A stretch of DNA of 64,000 nt from Micromonospora echinospora (lineage in GTDB: Bacteria > Actinomycetota > Actinomycetes > Mycobacteriales > Micromonosporaceae). The stretch's first letter is position 1, and every line of letters starts with the position of its first letter. Below, piece by piece: positions 56,401 to 61,926 of this stretch. The position numbers and the translations under genes are program-made. The notes under the pieces were generated by a model, which saw nothing but the letters and a program-made list of their open reading frames with translations, searched no databases and was not told the origin of the DNA. The DNA lies in NCBI RefSeq assembly GCF_900091495.1, contig NZ_LT607413.1:5657001-5721000 (forward strand), read 5' to 3'.

Positions 56401-56586
56401 ACCGAGATGCTGCCCGGTCCGGAGCAGGCCTGGCTCACCGACGCGCAGGGCCGGCACCGGACGGCGGAACTGCGCCTGGTCGCCGTCGACACGCGTACCC
56501 CCGGCCCGGTCGAGAAGACCGTGCCCGGCACTCCGGCCGCCGACCGGCGGTCGGACCGTCCCCACCGCACCCAGGCGGGAGTATGA
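50494..56586 (+). CDS. NRPS (C-A-PCP) fused to a LanB-type dehydratase N-terminal domain
   Basis: A 2030-residue protein with four parts. The condensation domain (about 15-450) has HHAILDG at 147-153. The adenylation domain (about 465-990) has TSGSTGTPKG at 636-645 and catalytic Lys972; pocket residues extracted by eye read DALWLGGTFK, closest to small hydrophobic (Val-like) codes, with low certainty. The PCP has its Ser at 1026. After an Ala/Pro-rich linker, residues about 1175-2000 match the glutamylation domain of class I lanthipeptide dehydratases: YCVKNDTIGFFGPVGW near 1358-1373, then VDRVVLARESWRF, LPRHVFVKTP and EMLPGPEQAWL near 1971. The C-terminal elimination domain is missing, as in peptide aminoacyl-tRNA ligases. 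The domain may therefore use an aminoacyl-tRNA on a carrier-bound residue. GTG 50494 follows AAGGAG. The stop overlaps the next start. Confidence 0.9.
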   Translation: MPAMSSDADTDGRYGTVTLQPGMLFTQEHQPGSGIDILQVVVDWPAPLDPTAMRAAWQHATARHPVLRTAFVWPGDGQPAQEVRARASLPVVHHDWSVRSPAGRAERLARFLADDRAAGFDSSTAPLARVTLITHGAERHTLAVTLHHAILDGRSVHMLLDEVCAEHDALVAGRPYVAPQRPPFRDYAVWAASRPLHTDRRFWSTRLAGARLPTPLPLTGRPDAPPRDTSSVRETTRSLDAGTSAALVATARSVGVSLGTLVTAAWSVLLHRYAGTDDVVFGSTRTCRRDTVDGADRMLGLLINTVPTRIRVEPDRPVRDWLLDVRRQIDEVRPHQLAPLGEIQRWSGVPASTPLFDSLLMYEHQDLQTALSRSVPGWGERVARVHRHPGPPVTVCVYGEPTLTVLLYHDRRRLSEAGADAMLRQFLLVLTGLAAGTDRPVSALPLTDPTDRALLAGFHTTADPAGAYPADATVPALVAAVARRQPDAVALVGADGTTLRYRELEESADRLADRLVAAGVRPDEPVAVALPRSVDLVVTLLAVLKAGGAYLPLDPDDPPARIRQLLAVAGDPLVLATGDVPGATRLLRLDQPAVDRSAPDAPTAAGQSSGVPVPATDRAVPARRLHPSGLAYVSFTSGSTGTPKGVAVPHAAVVRLVHQPGYLCLGPDETVLHLAPVAFDAATLEIWGALANGARLVVAPAGAPDLADLARLLRRERISVLWLTAGLFHQLVEFDPECLAGVGQLLAGGDVLAPEAVRRALRVRGGAPLVNGYGPTENTTFTCVHPMTDPQAVPDPVPIGRPVPRSTVYVLDPQGREVPVGVPGELYTGGVGLARGYLGRPGATAAAFLPDPFDPRPGARMYRTGDLVRWRPDGTLDFLGRIDGQVKIRGFRVEPGEVAAVLRTHPDVGDAVVVVDGEGERRRLLAYLTPRPGQAVPIPEDLARYAAERLPVHLRPAAHLVLPALPLTRNGKVDRRALPLPEPPPDRPPADLTDPAHLRLAEVWAELLGAAPARADDDFFLLGGNSLLATRLTFVVADRFGVDLPVRLVYERPTLAALADAVAHHASGVRAASTGVVRRDRRGYRSTQSPTGAATPLRSAPVPPPAPAPTSAAPPTSAGVPASAAPPTSAGVPASAVPPVAAVPPVTEPVTPSAPPGAGRAGGPAHLVRPVPGPWALWRWVGLRAAGFPIETLTALGDGDLVQAADALLTAGERLTGARRDLAERLRRARAASPAGERTGWNRAVRQLRRDTPPEPLPAGAASVDGGVLVHAHAALRAAHDARDVALAAYRAAYDRAGAARAEALRATAADPLFREAVTWQNRHALRTGVDPVRAAGDRRDSRHRQHEALVATYLQRYCVKNDTIGFFGPVGWARITDAPPALAVHHGAAPLARRTVYLENWAVVEVAEALAARDPGLRPWLVPRRMPFLAVLGDELRMPLTPPVDLPPATARLLRACDGTRPAGEIAAALVADPATGIATSEQVYRMLDELRRERRISWSLEVPKEDLFPERALRARLAAIGDPAVREPALAALDDLERARDEVTAAAGDADRLGAAIEALEERFTSLTGTAPTRRAGRTYAGRTLVYEDCRSGTEVTLSTDLVATCWPALTLLLESVRWFTSAGAALFRRAFTERYRELVARVGSDTVSFADFWLWANDLLFDPPEKLIAPVVRALQDRWAKILPEAVDHRITAVSADLRDRVAEAFAAPRPGWVGAYQHSPDVLLAADGPDAVARGDFHWVVGEVHPGVNTLRSALFVAQHPAPEELRAAMAADLPYGRITLAATGEEGGASSRLTDKLVTDRDLHLVFGHDSCGLDPVTSLPVADCLLGPVDGVLTVHSRDGRHRLPLTEVLGEALMVQLVQRFDIRRPADHQPRITVDRVVLARESWRFSAAGLDFAGLPDEGERFHHVRRWQREHALPRHVFVKTPAEEKPFHLDFASLAAVDVFARAVRRAAGHDPESTVRLTEMLPGPEQAWLTDAQGRHRTAELRLVAVDTRTPGPVEKTVPGTPAADRRSDRPHRTQAGV
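53824..53895 (+). repeat. Perfect 36-bp tandem repeat in the PCP-LanB linker
   Basis: Two identical 36-base units (53824-53859 and 53860-53895) encode a 12-residue Ala/Pro/Ser/Thr unit twice, and a third unit begins but diverges. It forms part of the flexible linker joining the PCP to the LanB-like domain. Confidence 0.85.
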
Positions 56587-59500
56587 ACACCGAAACCTAT
56601 GTCCTGCCGTCGTCGTTCACCCAACGTCGACTGTGGATGATCGACCAGATGGCCCCGGGCGCGGTGACCTACCACATCGCCTGGGCGGTCGAACTGGACG
56701 GCCCGCTCGACGTGGCCGCGCTGGAGGCCACCCTGAGTTGGCTGGTGGACCGGCACGAGGCGCTGCGCACCCACTTCACCGCCGTCGACGGGGAACCCGC
56801 CCAGGTGGTCGCCCCGGCCGCGCCGGTCCGGCTGCCCGTCGTCGACGGCGGCGAGCACTGGCCCGACCTGGTGGACGCCGCCGCCCGGGAGCCCTTCGAC
56901 CTGGACACCGGCCCGCTGGCCCGGTTCGGGCTGATCCGCCGGTCCGCCGACGCGCACGTGCTCACCGTCGTGGTGCACCACGCGGTGGCCGACGGCTGGT
57001 CGTTCGGGGTCGTCTTCCGTGAACTCGCCGCCGGGTACGCCGCCCTGGCCGCTGGCGCCCACCCCGACCTGCCCCCACCGCCGGTGCAGTACGCCGACTT
57101 CGCCGTCTGGCAGCGCGAGCAGGACGAGCAGGGCGCCTTCGACGCCGACCTGGACTTCTGGCACGCCGAGCTGGCCGGCGCGCCGACCCTGCTGGAGCTG
57201 CCCGCCGACCGGCCCCGCCCGGCCGAGCAGACCGACGCCGGCGGCGAGGTCCGGTTCGGCTTCCCCGAGACGCTGACCGCCCGGCTGCGCGCCGGCCGGG
57301 ACGGCACCCTGTTCACCCGGCTGCTGGCCGGCTTCCAGGTGCTGCTGCACCGGCTCACCGGCGCCGACGACCTGCTGGTGGCGGTGCCGGTGGCCGGGCG
57401 GACCCGACCGGAGACCCGGGACGTGGTGGGCTTCTTCGCCAACACCCTCGCGCTGCGGGCCCGGTTCACCGACCGGCCGGACTTCGCCGGGGTGCTCGCC
57501 CAGGCCCGGGCCTCCGCCACCGCCGTCCAGGCCCGCCAGGACGTCCCCTTCGACCGGATCGTGGACCGGCTGGCCCCCAGCCGCAGCCTCGCCCACGCCC
57601 CCGTGGTGCAGGTGATGTTCGCCCTGGACGAACCGTCCGCCCCGGTCGAGGCGGCCGGCCTGCGGATCACCCCACGCCTGTGGGAGAACGGCACGGTCAA
57701 GTTCGACCTGACGTTCACCGTCGAGGACCGGCCGGACGGCCTGACGGGCCGGATAACCTACCGCACCGACCTCTACGACTCCGCCCGCGTCGCCGGCCTC
57801 GCCGACCGGTACCTCACCCTCCTCGCCGTCGCCCTGGACCGGCCCGGCACCCCCGTCGGCGAGCTGCCGATGCTCGACGCGGGGGAGCGGGAGCGGCTGC
57901 TGCGCGCCGGCAACGACACCGACCTGCCGCTGCCCCCGGTGGCGACGGTCGCCGAGCTGCTCGACCGCTACCCGCCCGTCGACGTCGACGCCGTGGCGGT
58001 CGCCGCGCCGGGCGGCACGATCAGCCACCGGGACCTCGCCGTACGCGCCAACCGGATCGCCCATTTGCTGCGCCGCCACGGCGTCGGCCCGGACACCCCG
58101 GTCGGGCTCTGCCTCGGCCGGGGCACCGACCTGGTCGCGGCGGTCCTCGGCGTCTGGCGGGCCGGCGCCGGCTACCTGCCCCTCGACCCGGGGCTGCCGA
58201 CCGACCGCCTCGCCACCATGCTGGCCGACGCCGCCCCGCCGGTGGTGCTCACCGACGCCACCGGCGCTGCCCACGCCGCCGGGGCGGTCGCCGCCGGCAC
58301 TACCGCGCCGGTCGTGCTCCGCCTCGACCAGCTCGACCCGACCGGGCTTCCCGCCGACCCGCCGCCGGTCGCCGGTCACCCGGACGCGCTGGCCTACCTG
58401 CTCTACACCTCCGGCTCCACCGGCCGTCCCAAGGGCGTCGCGGTCACCCACGGCGCGGTGGTCAACCTGCTCGTCGGGTTCCACCGGCTGCTCGACCTGA
58501 CCCCCGCCGACCGGGTCGCCGCCATCACCACCCCGGCGTTCGACATCTCCGTGGTGGAGCTGGTGCTCCCGCTGTTGGCCGGCGCCCGGATCGAGATGCT
58601 CGACGCGGACACCGCGCTCGACGCCACCGCCCTGCACGCCGCCCTCACCGACCGGGGCGTCACCGTGCTCCAGGGCACCCCGGCGACGTGGCGGATGCTG
58701 GTCGCCGCGGGGGGCGTACCGGCCGGGGTGCGGCTGCGGATCAGCGGCGGCGAGGCGCTCACCCGCGACCTGGCCGACCGGCTGCGCGCCGACGGAGCGC
58801 GGGTGCTCAACGGGTACGGCCCGTCGGAGACCACGATCTACTCCTCGGCCGGTCCGGTCGACGCCACCGGTCCGGTCGACCTGGGGCGACCCTGCGCGAA
58901 CACCCGCGTCCACCTGCTCGACGCGGCCGGCGAGCCGGTGCCCGACGGGGTGGTCGGTGAGATCCACATCGGCGGCGCCGGGGTCGCCCGGGGCTACCAC
59001 GGCCAGCCGGGACCGACCGCCGACCGGTTCCGGCCCGACCCGTTCGGCGACCGTCCCGGCGGGCGGCTCTACGCCACCGGCGACCTGGCCCGGCGGCTGC
59101 CCGGCGGGCGGCTGGAATACCTCGGCCGGGCCGACCAGCAGGTCAAGGTGCGCGGGTTCCGGATCGAGCTGGGCGAGATCGAGGCCGCGCTGCGCGACCA
59201 GCCCGGCGTCCGGGACGCCGTGGTGACCACCTGGGGTACGGGGGCGGACGTCCGGCTCGCCGCCTACGCGGTCACCGAGCCGGCCGGCGCCGACGCCGCC
59301 TCGCTCTGGCCGCCGGTGCGCGCCGCGTTGGCCCGTCGCCTGCCCGAGTACATGGTGCCGGCGACCCTGGTCGTCCTCGACGCGCTGCCCCGCACCGCCA
59401 GCGGCAAGCGGGACCGGCGGGCGCTGCCCGAGCCGACCTGGCGGGAGACCAGCGGCGACGGGCCCGTCGCACCGCGCGACCCGGTCGAGGAGCAGCTCGC

Positions 59501-59831
59501 CGCGCTCTGGCGGGACGTGCTCGGCCGGGACGAGGTGGGCGTGCACGACAACTTCTTCGCCCTCGGCGGGCACTCGCTCACCGCGACCCGGTTGATCGCC
59601 CGCGTCCGCACCACCTTCGGCACCGAGTTGGCGCTGCGCAGCCTCTTCGCCGCGCCCACCATCGCCGAACTCGCCGTCATCGTCGCCGCCGGGGTCGAGG
59701 CCCCCGCCGGCACCGACCGCATCGGTCCCGCCGGGCCAACCCCGCAGGACCTGCTCGCCTCACTCGACGACCTCTCCGACAGCGAGGTCGACGCGTTGCT
59801 GGACACCCTGATCGCCGAGGAGGACATGTGA
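56583..59831 (+). CDS. NRPS module (C-A-PCP)
   Basis: A 1082-residue single module. The condensation domain starts near residue 8 (SSFTQRRLWMIDQM) with HHAVADG at 132-138. The adenylation domain has TSGSTGRPKG at 609-618, NGYGPSETTIYSS, RLYATGDLARR and catalytic Lys942 in SGKRDRR. Pocket residues read by eye are DIVQIGGIYK, which I cannot assign with confidence. The PCP Ser is at 998 in LGGHSL. A short acidic helical tail (LLASLDDLSDSEVDALLDTL) may dock to the next NRPS. There is no epimerase or thioesterase. The ATG overlaps the stop of the NRPS-LanB gene (ATGA), and an open frame extending further upstream is only a shadow of that gene. Confidence 0.95.
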   Translation: MNTETYVLPSSFTQRRLWMIDQMAPGAVTYHIAWAVELDGPLDVAALEATLSWLVDRHEALRTHFTAVDGEPAQVVAPAAPVRLPVVDGGEHWPDLVDAAAREPFDLDTGPLARFGLIRRSADAHVLTVVVHHAVADGWSFGVVFRELAAGYAALAAGAHPDLPPPPVQYADFAVWQREQDEQGAFDADLDFWHAELAGAPTLLELPADRPRPAEQTDAGGEVRFGFPETLTARLRAGRDGTLFTRLLAGFQVLLHRLTGADDLLVAVPVAGRTRPETRDVVGFFANTLALRARFTDRPDFAGVLAQARASATAVQARQDVPFDRIVDRLAPSRSLAHAPVVQVMFALDEPSAPVEAAGLRITPRLWENGTVKFDLTFTVEDRPDGLTGRITYRTDLYDSARVAGLADRYLTLLAVALDRPGTPVGELPMLDAGERERLLRAGNDTDLPLPPVATVAELLDRYPPVDVDAVAVAAPGGTISHRDLAVRANRIAHLLRRHGVGPDTPVGLCLGRGTDLVAAVLGVWRAGAGYLPLDPGLPTDRLATMLADAAPPVVLTDATGAAHAAGAVAAGTTAPVVLRLDQLDPTGLPADPPPVAGHPDALAYLLYTSGSTGRPKGVAVTHGAVVNLLVGFHRLLDLTPADRVAAITTPAFDISVVELVLPLLAGARIEMLDADTALDATALHAALTDRGVTVLQGTPATWRMLVAAGGVPAGVRLRISGGEALTRDLADRLRADGARVLNGYGPSETTIYSSAGPVDATGPVDLGRPCANTRVHLLDAAGEPVPDGVVGEIHIGGAGVARGYHGQPGPTADRFRPDPFGDRPGGRLYATGDLARRLPGGRLEYLGRADQQVKVRGFRIELGEIEAALRDQPGVRDAVVTTWGTGADVRLAAYAVTEPAGADAASLWPPVRAALARRLPEYMVPATLVVLDALPRTASGKRDRRALPEPTWRETSGDGPVAPRDPVEEQLAALWRDVLGRDEVGVHDNFFALGGHSLTATRLIARVRTTFGTELALRSLFAAPTIAELAVIVAAGVEAPAGTDRIGPAGPTPQDLLASLDDLSDSEVDALLDTLIAEEDM

Positions 59832-61198
59832 CCCCGCACCGGGAACGGGTGGTCGTCATCGGAGCCGGCCTGGCCGGTTCACTCGCCGCGCTCTACCTCG
59901 CCCGGCGGGGCCACACGGTCGACGTCCACGAGCGACGGCCCGACCCCCGCACCGCCCCGCCCGGCGCGGGCGGCCGGTCGATCAACCTCGGCCTCTCCGC
60001 CCGGGGCATGCGTGCCCTCGACGGGGTGGGTCTCCTCGACGACGTGCTCAAGCGCAGCGTGCCGATGCGTGGCCGGGTGGTGCACGCCCCGGACGGCTCG
60101 GTGCGCTTCCAGCCGTACGGGGTGCGGGAACACGAGATCCTCCACTCGGTGCTCCGGGACGAGCTGATCTCACTGGTCGTGGAGGCCGCCGAGGCGGAAC
60201 CGGGGGTGCGGTTCCACTTCGGCAGCCGGCTGCTGCGGCTGGACCGGGACACCGCGACCGTCGAGGTCGCCCCGACCGGTGGCGGGGAGCCGATCCGGAT
60301 CACCGCCGACTGGGTCGTCGGCGCCGACGGGGTGTTCTCCACCGTCCGGCAGCAGATGCAGCACGGACTGCGCAGCGACTACGCCCAGGAGTTCCTGCCC
60401 TGGGGGTACAAGGAGCTGACCATCCCGGTCGGCCCGGACGGCCGGCCCCGGGTCCGGCTGGAGGCGTTGCACGTCTGGCCCGGCCACGAGGCGCTGATGG
60501 TGGCGCACCCCAACCGGGACGGCTCGCTGACCTGCTCGCTGTTCATGGCCCACGAGGGGCCGGTGAGCTTCGCCGCGCTGGACACCCCGGCGGCGGTGCG
60601 TGACTTCTTCCGCCGGCACTTCCCCGACGCGGGGGACCTGATGCCGAACCTGGTCGACGAGATCGCCGGACACCCGACCGGGCACCTGGTCACCGTGCGC
60701 ACCGCCCCCTGGCGGCACGCCGACCGGGTGGTGCTGATCGGGGACGCCGCGCACGCGGTCTATCCGTTCTACGGCCAGGGCATGAACTCCGCGTTCGAGG
60801 ACTGCCTGGTGCTCGACGGCTGCCTCGCCGACCATCCGACGGACCGGGCGGCGGCGCTGGCCGCGTACGAGGCGGCCCGCAAGCCGCACACCGACGTGCT
60901 CGCCGACCTCTCCACCGCCAACTTCGTCGACCTGCGGGACCGGGTGCACCGAACCGGGTACACCCTCTCCGCCGCCGCCGACCGGGTGCTGTCCCGGCTG
61001 CTGCCGGGGCGCTGGGTGCCGCTGTACACGATGGTCGCCCACACCACCACCCCGTACGCCGACGCGTTGGCCCGGGCCCGCCGCCAGGAGCGTGTCCTGC
61101 GCGGCGCCGGCGCCGGTCTCGCCCTGGGCGCCGTGGTCGCCCTCGCCGCCGGGCTGCGCGCCGGGCGCCGGACCGGGGGGCGGGGGACATCGTGCTGA
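59828..61198 (+). CDS. Kynurenine 3-monooxygenase-like FAD monooxygenase
   Basis: A 456-residue flavoprotein hydroxylase. The FAD-binding dinucleotide fold is at the start (VVVIGAGLAGSLAALYLARR), RSINLGLSARGMRALDGVGL and VGADGVFSTVR follow, and the second FAD motif is LIGDAAHAVYPFYGQGMNSA. This pattern is typical of kynurenine 3-monooxygenase, which ortho-hydroxylates kynurenine. In NRPS clusters (for example pyrrolobenzodiazepines, actinomycins) such enzymes supply 3-hydroxykynurenine or 3-hydroxyanthranilate units. No kynureninase or tryptophan dioxygenase is in the window, so the substrate may be free or carrier-bound. A hydrophobic segment lies at the C-terminus. GTG 59828 overlaps the NRPS stop. 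Confidence 0.9.
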   Translation: MTPHRERVVVIGAGLAGSLAALYLARRGHTVDVHERRPDPRTAPPGAGGRSINLGLSARGMRALDGVGLLDDVLKRSVPMRGRVVHAPDGSVRFQPYGVREHEILHSVLRDELISLVVEAAEAEPGVRFHFGSRLLRLDRDTATVEVAPTGGGEPIRITADWVVGADGVFSTVRQQMQHGLRSDYAQEFLPWGYKELTIPVGPDGRPRVRLEALHVWPGHEALMVAHPNRDGSLTCSLFMAHEGPVSFAALDTPAAVRDFFRRHFPDAGDLMPNLVDEIAGHPTGHLVTVRTAPWRHADRVVLIGDAAHAVYPFYGQGMNSAFEDCLVLDGCLADHPTDRAAALAAYEAARKPHTDVLADLSTANFVDLRDRVHRTGYTLSAAADRVLSRLLPGRWVPLYTMVAHTTTPYADALARARRQERVLRGAGAGLALGAVVALAAGLRAGRRTGGRGTSC

Positions 61199-61926
61199 CT
61201 CATTCGCTCCTTCCCGGACAGATCCTGTTCACCGCGGCCGACCTCTCCGCCGACCCGCCGCACCCGCTGCTCGACGGCGCGGTCGACCAGCTGCGGGCGG
61301 TCGTCGCCTGGGCCCGGGAGTACCTCTGCGAGCCGCACCCGGAGCTGGGCCGCAAGGGACCGGTCTGTCCCTACGCCCAGGGCTCGCTGGACCGGGACAC
61401 CTTCTACCTGGCCGTGCACCGGGGCGGCAGCGTCGACCCGGTCGAGCTGGACACGGTGCTCGCCGGGTACCGGGACTGGTTCGCCGGCCTGGAACCGCTG
61501 GCCGGACCGGCCGCCCAGTTCAAGACGATCCTGCTCACCCTGCCCGACCTGCCCGCCGACGTGGCCCGGGAGACGGTGGACCGCACCCAGGCGCGGCTCA
61601 AGCCGGCGTACACCGAACAGGGTCTGATGCTCGGCGAGTTCCACGACGGGCCGCCGGACAAGGGCGGCCTGTGGAACACCGAGTTCCGGCCCCTGCACAG
61701 CCCGGTGCCGATGCTGGTGGTCCGGCACATGGTCGCCAGCGACCTGCCGTTCCTCGTCGACGACCCGGTGACCTGCGCGGCGTACCTGCGGTACTTCGCG
61801 CACAGCGCGCCCGGCGCGCTGCGCCAGCAGATCGCCGCGGCGGCCGCCCGGCACGGCCTCGTCGTGCCCGAGACCCCCGCCGGTGCGCCGGCGCTGCGCC
61901 GGCTGCTCAGTCAGGAGGTGGGATGA
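61192..61926 (+). CDS. DUF6875-like protein
   Basis: A 244-residue soluble protein. The segment HPELGRKGPVCPYAQGSL, with an invariant-looking Cys-Pro, and the later LGEFHDGPPDKGG and SPVPMLVVRHMVASD fit what I recall of DUF6875, a family of unknown function found in biosynthetic clusters. GTG 61192 overlaps the end of the monooxygenase gene by seven bases, and its stop overlaps the next NRPS start, so it is an integral member of the operon. It might act on a carrier-bound or aromatic intermediate; there is no direct evidence. Confidence 0.7.
   Translation: MLTHSLLPGQILFTAADLSADPPHPLLDGAVDQLRAVVAWAREYLCEPHPELGRKGPVCPYAQGSLDRDTFYLAVHRGGSVDPVELDTVLAGYRDWFAGLEPLAGPAAQFKTILLTLPDLPADVARETVDRTQARLKPAYTEQGLMLGEFHDGPPDKGGLWNTEFRPLHSPVPMLVVRHMVASDLPFLVDDPVTCAAYLRYFAHSAPGALRQQIAAAAARHGLVVPETPAGAPALRRLLSQEVG

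Noticed and set aside
50437..56565. A 2042-residue minus-strand open frame
   Set aside because: It is the antisense shadow of the NRPS-LanB gene, of repetitive composition.
54753..56582. Upstream extension of the second NRPS frame
   Set aside because: It overlaps the LanB-like domain in another frame and reads as Arg/Gly/Pro-rich nonsense; the coupled ATG at 56583 begins a proper condensation domain.
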